Shown: positions 28,790-38,119 of the stretch, piece by piece | Position numbering within the stretch: the first letter of the stretch is position 1 | How the letters are laid out: the number at the start of each line of letters is the position of its first letter | From: CAVYOD01 sp963770045 | Lineage (GTDB): Bacteria; Acidobacteriota; Aminicenantia; Aminicenantales; CAVYOD01 | Assembly: GCA_963770045.1 (NCBI GenBank) | Contig: CAVYOD010000027.1 | Span: 162,858 to 226,857 of the forward strand | Direction: 5' to 3' | DNA length: 64,000 nt | Notes under the pieces: model-generated | The model's database searches: none | The model's input: the letters and a program-made list of their open reading frames with translations, nothing else | Told to the model about the DNA's origin: nothing | Translations under genes and position numbers: made by a program

Positions 28790-29527
28790 ATGGAACTTGA
28801 CGCTTTAGCGTTTGGGGCCCATGCCGATGACGTGGAACTCGCCTGCGGCGGTACTATGGTCAAATTAGCTGCTCTGGGTTATAAGACGGGAGTCATCGCG
28901 CTCACCCGAGGCGAGATGGCCACCCGGGGAAGCGCCAAAATTCGCGCTCAGGAGTTCGGGAGGTCGGCCGAGATCATGGGATTGGCCGTGCACAAAATGC
29001 TGGATATCCCTGATGGACGGGTCGAGGTCAGCTGGGAGAACAAGCTCAAGGTCATCGAAGAGTTGCGCGCCCATAAACCCAGAATTGTTTTCGCGCCTTA
29101 TTGGGTCGACCGCCACCCGGATCATGAAAAAGCGTCTCAACTGGTGCGCGAATCGGCGTTCCTGGCCGGACTGCAAAAAGTTGATACCGGGCGGGATGCC
29201 TTCCGACCCTTTAAGGTTATTTTTTACCGGAGCCGATTCGAGTTTGCGCCTTCTTTCATCATTGATATTTCCGACTTCCAGGCCCAAAAGATGAAAGCGA
29301 TCAGGGCCTACCGATCTCAGTTCCATGGAGGGAACCGGGCCAAACCCGAACCTGAGCAGACGCTCATCGGCCGGCCCGAATTCCTGGACACCGTCGAGAC
29401 TCGAGATAAACTGTATGGAGCTTGTATCGGAGCGAAATACGGAGAGCCTTTTCTTGTCCGGGAAGCCATCCGAGTGAATGATCCGGTTGCCTTTTTCGGT
29501 CCGGAGTACCTCTGGACAATTCCATGA
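28790..29527 (+). CDS. bshB1: Bacillithiol biosynthesis deacetylase BshB1
   Basis: A 245-residue PIG-L family zinc enzyme that removes the acetyl group from GlcNAc-malate. The first metal site reads GAHADDVELACGGT (Ala in the place of the usual Pro of AHPDD), and the second is RHPDHEKAS. LTRGEMATRG, DIPDGRV and YRSQFHGG are typical of the BshB1 branch. It lies 25 bases behind bshC with a GAGGAGG-like site ahead of the ATG. The neighbours bshC and bshA make the assignment firm. Confidence 0.93.
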   Translation: MELDALAFGAHADDVELACGGTMVKLAALGYKTGVIALTRGEMATRGSAKIRAQEFGRSAEIMGLAVHKMLDIPDGRVEVSWENKLKVIEELRAHKPRIVFAPYWVDRHPDHEKASQLVRESAFLAGLQKVDTGRDAFRPFKVIFYRSRFEFAPSFIIDISDFQAQKMKAIRAYRSQFHGGNRAKPEPEQTLIGRPEFLDTVETRDKLYGACIGAKYGEPFLVREAIRVNDPVAFFGPEYLWTIP

Positions 29528-29567
29528 GCAAGGAACATTCTATTTATACGCCGAGAGGGTTTTGAAC

Positions 29568-30689
29568 ATGAAAATCGGAATCGTCTGCTATCCGACCCAC
29601 GGGGGGAGCGGAGTCGTCGCCTCGGAATTGGCCATCGGCTTAGCGAAGAAGGGCCACGAGATCCATGTGGTCAGCTATGCGCCGCCCTTTCGTTTGAGCA
29701 CTTTTCATCAAAACGTCTTCATCCACGAGATCGAGGTCGCGTCCTATCCGCTGTTCAAGTACCCGCCCTATGAGTTAGGGCTTGTGACCAAATTGGTGGA
29801 GCTGGCCGAAACCCATGATCTCGAAATCATCCATGCCCATTATGCGGTTCCTCATGCGGCCAGCGCATACCTGGCAAAACAGATTTTCAATTCTTCACGG
29901 CTCAAAACGATCACCACCCTTCATGGCACGGACATTACCCTGGTCGGCGCAGATCCGTCGTTTCACCGGGTCGTAAAATTCGCCATCGAGAAATCCGACG
30001 GTGTGACGGCGGTTTCCCGTTATTTGGTGAACCGCACGATCGAAGAATTTGACATCCGGCGTGAGATCCGGGTCATCTATAATTTTGTCGACGTCACTCG
30101 ACCGGCCCAGAATCGTGACCTGTGTTCCAGGGAAGCGTTCGCGCCACGGGGAGAGAAGATCCTGATGCATGCCTCCAATTTCCGACCGGTCAAGAGGATA
30201 GGAGATGTGGTGCGCGTTTTCGCCCGGGTTCGTGAGCAGATCCCGGTCAAACTCCTGTTGATCGGCGAGGGGCCCGAGCGGCTTTTCATCCAGCAGTTGG
30301 TCAGGGAGCTGAGGCTTGGCTCGGATGTCCATTTCCTCGGGGAACAGGATCAGTTGGAGCCCCTCTTTTTCTGCGCCGACCTGTTTCTCTTGCCCAGCGA
30401 GCAGGAGAGTTTCGGCCTAACGGCTCTTGAAGCCATGAATTGCGGCGTTCCCGTGATCGGGACCGAAATCGGCGGGTTGCCCGAGGTCGTTACGTCGGGA
30501 GAAACTGGATATTTGTTCCCTGTTGGCGATATCCCGAACATGGCGGCTCAGGCGGTTGCCCTTCTGAGCGATCCGGTCCGCCACGAACTCTTCAAGGCGA
30601 AAGCCCGGAGCCGTGCCGAGCAATTTTTCAACGCCGAGCAGATCATTCCCCAGTATGAAGCTTTTTATGAAGAAGTGTTAAGATCGTAA
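29568..30689 (+). CDS. bshA: L-malate glycosyltransferase BshA
   Basis: A GT4 enzyme that transfers GlcNAc from UDP-GlcNAc to L-malate, the first step of bacillithiol synthesis. The start at 29568 gives the diagnostic BshA N-terminus MKIGIVCYPTHGGSGVVASE. Further marks are TLHGTDITLVGADPSF, LMHASNFRPVKRIGDVV and the nucleotide-sugar site EQESFGLTALEAMNCGVPVI. An in-frame upstream start at 29478 lies inside bshB1 and was rejected. With bshC and bshB1 it completes the pathway. The length of 373 residues is normal. Confidence 0.95.
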   Translation: MKIGIVCYPTHGGSGVVASELAIGLAKKGHEIHVVSYAPPFRLSTFHQNVFIHEIEVASYPLFKYPPYELGLVTKLVELAETHDLEIIHAHYAVPHAASAYLAKQIFNSSRLKTITTLHGTDITLVGADPSFHRVVKFAIEKSDGVTAVSRYLVNRTIEEFDIRREIRVIYNFVDVTRPAQNRDLCSREAFAPRGEKILMHASNFRPVKRIGDVVRVFARVREQIPVKLLLIGEGPERLFIQQLVRELRLGSDVHFLGEQDQLEPLFFCADLFLLPSEQESFGLTALEAMNCGVPVIGTEIGGLPEVVTSGETGYLFPVGDIPNMAAQAVALLSDPVRHELFKAKARSRAEQFFNAEQIIPQYEAFYEEVLRS

Positions 30690-30742
30690 TGGATAAACCC
30701 GTGACAATGACTCCCCCTGGGAGATCATTGAAAATGTAACCC

Positions 30743-32443
30743 ATGCGTTCCTTGGACTGGATCTTATTGAGCTCGTTTCTCCTGTTCGTCGCTGTCTACG
30801 GGATTTGGAAAACGCGGGGCAAAAAGGATATCCAGGGCTACTTTCTGGCGAATAAATCGATCCCTTGGTACATCATTACGGTTTCAATCATGGCGACTCA
30901 GGCCACTGCCATTACTTTTCTTTCCACGCCGGGACAAGCCTACGTGGATGGCATGCGATTTGTTCAGTTCTATTTCGGCTTGCCCATCGCCATGGTCGTC
31001 CTGTCCATCACAGCTGTCCCCATCTACCACAAGCTCAGAGTCTTTACGGCTTATGAGTTTTTGGAGCAGCGTTTTGATCTGAAAAACCGCGCCTTGGGAA
31101 GCATTCTTTTTCTCATCCAACGCGGGCTGGCGGCCGGATTCACGATTCTAGCCCCGGCCCTGATCATCTCTGTCGTTCTCGGGTGGGATTTCCGTCTGAC
31201 GATTTTCATGACCGGAGGCCTGGTGATCCTCTACACGGCCGCCGGCGGTACGGAGGCCGTCTACAAAACGCATCTTTTGCAGATGACCATCGTCACGGCG
31301 GGAATGGCCGCGGTGCTGTATATGATTTTTCATCGACTGCCGCCTGACATTTCGTTTTCAAATGCCCTTCATGTGGCCGGAAAACTCGGGAAACTGAATG
31401 TCGTCAATTTCGCTTTTAACTGGAAGGATCGATACAATTTTTGGTCGGGTCTCATCGGGGGCGGCTTTTTGGCTCTTTCCTACTTCGGGACGGATCAGTC
31501 GCAGGTCCAGCGTTACCTTTCCGGACGTTCGATCGCCCAGAGTCGTATGGGGCTGCTCGCCAATGGAGTCGTCAAAGTCCCTATGCAATTTGCCATTCTT
31601 TTTATCGGAGCCATGATCTTTGTTTTTTATCAGTTCGTGACTCCGCCTTTGTTTTTCAATCCGGTCGAGACCTCCAGTGTCAAGAACAGTTCATACAGGG
31701 AAGCTTATGCGAAATTGGAAACGGACTATAATCGCTTGAACGGGGAGAAGCAGGGACAGATCAGGGAAATGTTGGCGGCAATCGAGACCCGCAAGGGCGA
31801 GGACTTGGATAACGCTCTCCAGAAGCTCCGGCGGACGAGACAATCGGAACTTGGCCTCCGACAAGAAGCCATCCAGCTCATCAAAAAAAGGAATCCATTG
31901 GCCGAGACCAACGACACGAATTACATCTTCTTGAGTTTTGTGACTCACTTTTTGCCGGCCGGACTCGTGGGACTGATTCTGGCGGCTATTCTCTCGGCTT
32001 CGATGTCATCCTCATCCGCGGAACTCAATGCCTTGGCTTCAGTCACCGTCATCGATATTTACAGGCGGATCTGGAAGCGAAACGCCTCGGAGCGCCATTA
32101 TCTTCTCGTCTCGAAACTGGCGACGGTTTTTTGGGGATTGTACGCCATTAGTTTTGCCCAATTTGCGAACCACCTCGGCTCGTTGATTGAGGCCGTGAAT
32201 ATCATGGGTTCCTTATTTTACGGCACGATTCTGGGGATTTTTTTGGTCGCGTTTTATTTTAAGAGCATCGGCGGAAATGCCACGTTTATCGCCGCGATCA
32301 TCGCCGAACTGTCCGTGCTGGCCTGCCATTTTTTTACGAAGATCCCCTTTTTATGGTTTACTGTCATCGGATGTGTGATTCTCATATTTTTAGCCAACTT
32401 GATGAATCCGTTCTTTAAGCGGAAAAAACAAGCGGTTGTTTGA
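30743..32443 (+). CDS. Sodium:solute symporter (SSS family)
   Basis: The 566-residue membrane protein has about 13 helices of the LeuT-like SSS fold. The N-terminus reads GYFLANKSIPWYIITVSIMATQ and the core LSYFGTDQSQVQRYLSGRS; helix 8 shows AAILSASMSSSSAELNALA, the usual sodium-site serines. A hydrophilic, coiled insert (about residues 310-385) sits between helices. It is the last gene of the PIG-L/bsh operon, 53 bases after bshA. Substrate unknown; placement suggests a thiol precursor or amino sugar, but that is only inference. Confidence 0.88.
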   Translation: MRSLDWILLSSFLLFVAVYGIWKTRGKKDIQGYFLANKSIPWYIITVSIMATQATAITFLSTPGQAYVDGMRFVQFYFGLPIAMVVLSITAVPIYHKLRVFTAYEFLEQRFDLKNRALGSILFLIQRGLAAGFTILAPALIISVVLGWDFRLTIFMTGGLVILYTAAGGTEAVYKTHLLQMTIVTAGMAAVLYMIFHRLPPDISFSNALHVAGKLGKLNVVNFAFNWKDRYNFWSGLIGGGFLALSYFGTDQSQVQRYLSGRSIAQSRMGLLANGVVKVPMQFAILFIGAMIFVFYQFVTPPLFFNPVETSSVKNSSYREAYAKLETDYNRLNGEKQGQIREMLAAIETRKGEDLDNALQKLRRTRQSELGLRQEAIQLIKKRNPLAETNDTNYIFLSFVTHFLPAGLVGLILAAILSASMSSSSAELNALASVTVIDIYRRIWKRNASERHYLLVSKLATVFWGLYAISFAQFANHLGSLIEAVNIMGSLFYGTILGIFLVAFYFKSIGGNATFIAAIIAELSVLACHFFTKIPFLWFTVIGCVILIFLANLMNPFFKRKKQAVV

Positions 32444-32485
32444 GCTCCTCTCTGAGCCATAATCAGTAGCTCCTGACTGTACCGT

Positions 32486-32514
32486 TTGACTCACCCATCT
32501 ATCGGTGTTATCTT
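32486..32514 (+). promoter_or_regulatory. Candidate promoter of the receptor kinase gene
   Basis: TTGACT (32486-32491), 17-base spacer, TATCTT (32509-32514). An in-frame ATG at 32505 overlaps this box, which favours the downstream start at 32541 for the kinase. Confidence 0.45.
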
Positions 32515-32540
32515 GTTGCCGAGCTCGACAAAAGGGCGTC

Positions 32541-35018
32541 ATGATGGCTGCCAAGTGCCCCAAGTGCGATTTTGACAATACGTCGGATTCCAAGTTCTGT
32601 AAGGAGTGCGGAACCCGATTGTCCTCCACTCAGGACACATCTTCCTCCCCCACCAAGACTCTCGGCACTCCGCTTCAAAAGCTAACCGCAGGCTCGCTGT
32701 TTGCCGGAAGATACCAGATTATCGAAGAGCTGGGCAGAGGTGGAATGGGCGTCGTCTATAAGGCGAAAGATAACAAGCTCCAGCGCACCGTGGCCCTCAA
32801 ATTTCTTCCCCCTGAATGGACACACAATTTGCAGGCTAAAGAGCGGTTTGTCCGTGAGGCCCGGGCCGCCGCATCCCTGGACCATCCCAACATCTGCACT
32901 GTCTACGAGATTGATGAGGCCGAGGAGAGGATGTTCATCTCCATGGCCTTTGTTGAGGGCGAGAGTTTAAAGTCAAGAATCGGGCGAGGCATCTTAAAGC
33001 TCGACGAAGCCTTGGGCATCGGGATGCAGGTTGCCGAAGGCCTGAAGGAAGCGCACAAGAAGGGAATAGTCCACCGGGACATCAAGAGCGCCAACATCAT
33101 GGTCACCGAGACGGGCCAGGCGAAAATAATGGATTTTGGAATCGCGAGGGTAACGGGAGGGACCCTGCTCACACAGGAAGGGATGACCATGGGGACGGTC
33201 GCCTACATGTCTCCCGAACAGGCTCGCGGCGAGGAGGTTGATCAGCGCACGGATATCTGGTCATTCGGCGTGGTTCTTTACGAAATGCTCGGAGCTCAGT
33301 TGCCTTTCAAGGGGGAGCACGATCAGGCAGTTGTTTACTCCATTTTGAACAAGCAGCCAAAGCCGATATCGGATTTGCGCCCTGAAATTCCAGCATCCAT
33401 AGAGCAGGTTGTAGGCAAGGCTCTTGAGAAGAATCCGGATAAGAGGTACCAGCAAATAGATGAGTTGTTAGATGATCTACGATCCCTATCAGAGGGTATA
33501 GAACCCGAAGGGATCAGAGCGAGGCTGAGGAAAGCAAGGCTCTCGAGGAGGAAGCGGGCGATCCGTTATGCAGGCTTGGCGAGTTTCCTCGTTATAATAG
33601 CTCTAGTGGCACTTATTCTTTTTACTGGACGTCTCAAAGCCATGGATTCAATTGCAGTTCTTCCGATCGAAAACCTCACCGGCGACCCCGGGCAGGAATA
33701 TTTTGTTGACGGGGTGACCGATGAGCTGATCGGTCAATTGGCTCAGATCGGAGCGTTGCGGGTGATTTCCCGCACGTCGGTTATGAAGTACAAAGGCATG
33801 AAGAAACCCCTGCCGGAGATTGCCCGCGAGCTCAAAGTGGGTGCTCTCGTGGAGGGAACGGTGCATCGTGTCGGCGGCAACGTGCGCGTTCGGGTTGAGT
33901 TGATCAGAGCGCTCCCCGAGGAGCGAAACCTTTGGGCGCAGACATACGACCGGTCTATAGCCGATGTGCTGGTGATGTACAGCGAAATGGCGCGCGCCAT
34001 CGCCGGCAAGATGAGGGTCAAGCTGGCCCCACAGGAAGAAACGCGCCTGGCCAGCGCCCGCCAGGTCAACGCCGAAGCCTACGAGGCCTATCTAAAAGGT
34101 CAGTTTCACTTTTATAAACTGACGCGACCGGACCTTGACAGTGCTCTGCAATATTTTGAGTTTGCCCTGGATAAAGACCCCAACTACGCCCAGGCCTATG
34201 CGGGAATCGCCAGCGTTTGGGTCGGACGCCAGCAACAGGGTTTCGTTCCAACCAGTGAGGCAGCGCCGAGAGCGAAGGCGGCTGCGGCCAAAGCCCTGGA
34301 GTTGGATAGTACGCTCGCGGAAGTTCATTACACGTTGGCGGGCATCAGAACATGGACAGATTGGAATTGGGACGGTGGGGCTGCGGAGTACCGTCGGGCG
34401 ATTGAACTCAACCCCAATTATCCGGATGCACGCGCACCTTTTTCGCATTTGTTGAACATCATGAAGCGTCCGGAGGAAGCGATGGTGCAAATCAAGCGAG
34501 CGTTGGAACTGGATCCTTTAAACGCTTTGTTCCGAGGTTTCTATGCTATGGACCTGATGTACGCCCGCCGGTACGACGATGCCATCGCACTGCTCCTCGA
34601 TACGCTCAAAACTTCACCAAACGACTTGGTGGCACTGTCAACCCTCCGGTCCGCCTACCACATGAAGCACATGTATAAAGAAGCGCTGGAAGTATGGAAG
34701 GCATCATATGCCGCGAGGGGTGATCATGAAGCCGAAGAAGCCCTGGCGCGCGGCTTTGCCGAGGATGGTTACCAGGGTGCATTGCAGCGTGCGGCCGAGA
34801 CGCTGGCTGTGCGCTCAAGGACAACTTATGTTCCGCCTTGGCAAATCGGGACACTCTATACCCGGGCCGGGAAGAAAGACAAGGCCCTCGAGTGGCTGGA
34901 GAAAGCCTACGAAGCGCATGATCCCAATATGCCCTATCTCAGCGTGGATCCGATATTTGACATCCTCCGGGACGACCCGCGATTTCAGGATCTTCTGCGG
35001 CGGATGAAACTTCAGTGA
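32541..35018 (+). CDS. Zinc-ribbon Ser/Thr kinase with TolB-like domain and TPR repeats
   Basis: Order of domains: an N-terminal zinc ribbon (CPKCDFDN...CKECG), a Hanks-type kinase (glycine loop ELGRGGMGVVYKA, VALK lysine, catalytic IVHRDIKSANIMV, DFGIAR, MSPEQARG), one membrane helix near residues 342-364, then an extracytoplasmic TolB/adenylate-cyclase-associated domain (IAVLPIENLTGDPGQEYFVD) and about seven TPR units. All catalytic residues are present, so the kinase should be active. It is a classic Acidobacteriota/Aminicenantes architecture that senses outside and phosphorylates inside. No clear target gene is adjacent. Confidence 0.9.
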   Translation: MMAAKCPKCDFDNTSDSKFCKECGTRLSSTQDTSSSPTKTLGTPLQKLTAGSLFAGRYQIIEELGRGGMGVVYKAKDNKLQRTVALKFLPPEWTHNLQAKERFVREARAAASLDHPNICTVYEIDEAEERMFISMAFVEGESLKSRIGRGILKLDEALGIGMQVAEGLKEAHKKGIVHRDIKSANIMVTETGQAKIMDFGIARVTGGTLLTQEGMTMGTVAYMSPEQARGEEVDQRTDIWSFGVVLYEMLGAQLPFKGEHDQAVVYSILNKQPKPISDLRPEIPASIEQVVGKALEKNPDKRYQQIDELLDDLRSLSEGIEPEGIRARLRKARLSRRKRAIRYAGLASFLVIIALVALILFTGRLKAMDSIAVLPIENLTGDPGQEYFVDGVTDELIGQLAQIGALRVISRTSVMKYKGMKKPLPEIARELKVGALVEGTVHRVGGNVRVRVELIRALPEERNLWAQTYDRSIADVLVMYSEMARAIAGKMRVKLAPQEETRLASARQVNAEAYEAYLKGQFHFYKLTRPDLDSALQYFEFALDKDPNYAQAYAGIASVWVGRQQQGFVPTSEAAPRAKAAAAKALELDSTLAEVHYTLAGIRTWTDWNWDGGAAEYRRAIELNPNYPDARAPFSHLLNIMKRPEEAMVQIKRALELDPLNALFRGFYAMDLMYARRYDDAIALLLDTLKTSPNDLVALSTLRSAYHMKHMYKEALEVWKASYAARGDHEAEEALARGFAEDGYQGALQRAAETLAVRSRTTYVPPWQIGTLYTRAGKKDKALEWLEKAYEAHDPNMPYLSVDPIFDILRDDPRFQDLLRRMKLQ

Positions 35019-35041
35019 TCAGGCGGCGCAGGAGGTGACGC

Positions 35042-36331
35042 ATGTCTCTTAGAAAATCGCAGATGACCTGGGGGATTCTTATTGCTGATAGCGCTTTTTG
35101 TCGTCGGGACTGCCAATTCTCGCCATTCGGGAGAAGAACTTGCGGAGCGGGCACGGCGAATTCACAGCGATGCCATCGTGGTCGATACCCATCTTGACGT
35201 GCCCATGAAGCTCCGCCAGAAATGGGCGGACTTGAGCCTGCGCGGCGCGACTCCGCATTTCGATATCCCCCGGGCCCGCCAGGGAGGCTTGACGGCGCCT
35301 TTTTTCGCCATATATGTGCCGGGCAACTTTGCGGAGACGGGAGGGGCCATCAAGGAAGCAATCGAGCTCATCGACCTGGTCAATCAAGTCGTGGCAAGCC
35401 ACCCAGCTGACCTGGAGGCGGCGGCTTGCGCCGCAGACATTCGCCGCATCAAGAAAACTGGCAAGATCGCTGTCCTGATGGGTCTCGAAGGAGGGCATGC
35501 CATCGAAGACTCAACTCGCCGCCCTTCGCGTCTTCTACCAGCTTGGCATCCGTTATCTGACGCTGACACATGTGAATACAAACCACTGGGCGGATTCTTC
35601 AGGTGCACCATGGCTGCCCGACTTCGACCCAAAAAAATTCCAGGTCCACCATGGCCTGACCGAATTCGGGAGAGCGGTTGTCCGCGAGATGAACCGGCTC
35701 GGAATGATGGTCGATATCTCTCACGTTTCTGATGAAACGGTTGACGATGTTCTTGACCGTCTCGCGCGCTCCTGTCTTCGCGTCGCACTCATCCTGCCTG
35801 GCTCTATCAAACGTTCCCCGCAATTTAAGCGATGACCAAATTCGAGCGGATTGCCAAGAAGGTGGCGTTGTCATGATTAACTTTAGCTCTGAATTTCTTG
35901 ATCAAAAAGTAGCAGACGCATTTCACGCATTCTATATGAAAATCCGCCCCGAATATGAGGAGATAAAAAAGCGGTTCGCCGGCAACCCCGCGGCGAGAGA
36001 CGCAGCCATCGATAAACTCTATGAGAAGTTGCCTGTCTACAAAGCTCCCTGGACCAAGGTCATCGATCACATCGAGCACGTGATCAAGATCGCGGGGCCG
36101 GACGCAGTGGGACTCGGGACAGACTTTGACGGCATAGGGGATCCGCCCGAAGGACTTGAGGACGTCTCGCAGTTTCCCAAGATCACTGAAGAGCTCTTGC
36201 GCCGGGGCTACTCGGAAGAGGTCGTGCGCAAGGTCCTGGGTGAGAATTTCTTGAGGTTTTTTGCCAGAGTCGAAGAGGTCGCGCGGTCCTTATCTTCTGA
36301 GCCGCCGTCGACCGCAAGAATTGACAAGTGA
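35042..36331 (+). pseudogene. Renal dipeptidase family (M19) membrane dipeptidase, frameshifted
   Basis: A strong AGGAGGTGA precedes the ATG at 35042, which opens MSLRKSQMTWGILI; the signal peptide then continues in another frame (IALFVVGTANS). The M19 zinc motifs follow across frames: VVDTHLDVPMK, LMGLEGGHAIED, then LTHVNTNHWADSSG and MVDISHVSDETVDDVL, then GLGTDFDGIGDPPEGL. Frame changes lie near 35080, 35510 and 35770. The enzyme class cleaves dipeptides outside the inner membrane using two zinc ions. The link SRAPVFASHSS at the last junction fits the family. No other disruption is seen. Confidence 0.85.
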
Positions 36332-36375
36332 GCTAGAGTTCCTTAATCTTCCGCAAGCCGGCGACCCAACCCGCC

Positions 36376-36405
36376 TTGACATCAATCCGAAGCCGGGCAT
36401 ATTAT
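36376..36405 (+). promoter_or_regulatory. Strong sigma70-type promoter of the M28 gene
   Basis: Perfect TTGACA (36376-36381), an 18-base spacer and TATTAT (36400-36405), 25 bases ahead of the ATG. The spacer end AGCCGGGCATAT recurs at the promoter at 40754-40783. Confidence 0.6.
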
Positions 36406-36429
36406 CGATAATCCTGAAAGGAGAAAGCC

Positions 36430-38119
36430 ATGAAACGAATATCGCTCTTAATTGCTTTGTTCGGGTTGGTTCTGAGTTTCGCCGGTTCCTCGTCGCCGGA
36501 TTTCCCCAAGCCGAAGACGGCGGTTTTTCCCGAGATCGATGGGAATGCCGTCCTGCAACACACCAAGATCCTTTCCTCGGATGAATTTGAAGGGCGCGCG
36601 CCGGGAACGAAAGGGGAGGAGCTCACGGTGAATTACATCATCGATCAGTTTAAGAAAGCGGGTCTGAAGGCCGGGAACACCGATGGATCCTATGTCCAGA
36701 AGGTTCCGCTTGTCGGCATCTCCACGGATCCGAGCGTAACGCTGACATTCCAGAAGGGTGATGAGAGCCAGCCGCTGAAATTCAAAGATGACTTCGTGGC
36801 TTGGACCAAGCGGGTGGTGGACACGGCGGAGCTGAGCAATTCGGAAATGGTGTTTGTGGGCTATGGTGTTCAGGCCCCGGAATTCGATTGGGATGACTAC
36901 AAAGGGGCGGATCTGAAGGGCAAAACCCTGGTCATGCTGGTCGGAGATCCGCCGGTTCCTGATCCCGCGAATCCGACGCAACTCGACCCAAAGGTATTCG
37001 GCGGCAAGGCCATGACCTACTATGGCCGTTGGACCTATAAATACGAGATGGGCGCAAAGATGGGCGCCGCGGGTGTCCTGATCGTCCATGAAACCGAGCC
37101 TGCCGGGTATCCTTTTTCCGTGGTCCAGAGCAAAGTCACAGAGCAATTCGACCTCGTGGCTCCGGACAAGAACATGAGCCGTGTCGCGGTGGAAGGCTGG
37201 ATAACCTCTGGATCAGGCCCGGAAGATGTTTGCCATGGCCGGCAAGGATCTTGCTGCGCTGAAGAAGGATGCTCTGAATCGTGAATTCAGGCCCTTGCCG
37301 CTGGGAGTCAAAGCGTCAATAGCCCTGCACAACAAGGTGAGGACTATCGATTCCCGCAATGTTGTCGGCAAACTTGAAGGAAGTGACGCGAAGCTGAAGA
37401 ATGAATATGTCATTTACACAGCGCACTGGGATCACTTCGGCATCGGGCCGGAAATCAACGGCGACAAGATCTATCACGGTGCTGTCGACAATGCCACGGG
37501 CATCGGAGGGCTGATCGAGCTCGGGCGTGCTTTTGCCCGGCTGGCCGAGGCGCCCAAACGTTCGATCATCTTTCTGGCGGTGACGGCCGAGGAACAGGGA
37601 CTCCTCGGGTCCGGCTATTATGCCATCAGCCCGATCTATCCGCTCGCGAAAACACTGGCCGTTATCAACATGGACGCCTTGAACGTTGCCGGGAAGACGA
37701 AAGATATCACCGTGGCCGGGCTGGGATATTCCGACCTCGACGACTACGCGCGCCAAGTGGCCGCGGAACAGGGGCGGGAGATCAAGCCCGACCCAACGCC
37801 TGAAAAGGGGTTCTATTTCCGCTCCGATCACTTCCCCTTCGCCAAGCAAGGGGTACCGGCACTCGCAAGCGGCGGCGGCACCGATTACGTTGGCAAGCCT
37901 CCGGGTTATGGAATGAAGATCCAGGCCGACTACATCACCAACGATTATCACAAGCCGTCGGATAAGGTCAGGCCGGACTGGGATATGAGCGGCGCGGTGC
38001 TGGATCTGCAGTTTTACTGGATGATCGGCTACCGGGTTGCCCAGGCGGACAAGTATCCGGAGTGGAAACCCGGAACCGAGTTCAAGGCTAAACGCGAAGC
38101 GCAGCTCAAAGCAAGATGA
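36430..38119 (+). pseudogene. M28 family zinc aminopeptidase with PA domain, frameshifted
   Basis: A signal peptide (LLIALFGLVLSFAGSS) is followed by a split M28 catalytic domain with a PA insert (residues about 120-250, NSEMVFVGYGVQAPEFDWDD). Zinc and catalytic motifs lie in the second frame: YTAHWDHFGIG, AVDNATGIGGLIELG, TAEEQGLLGSGYY, INMDALN and FRSDHFPFAKQGVPAL. The frame changes near 37212; joining VEGWIT to LDQARKMFAMAGKD restores one protein. AAAGGAGAAAG precedes the ATG. Such enzymes free N-terminal amino acids in the periplasm, in keeping with the neighbouring dipeptidase. Confidence 0.88.
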
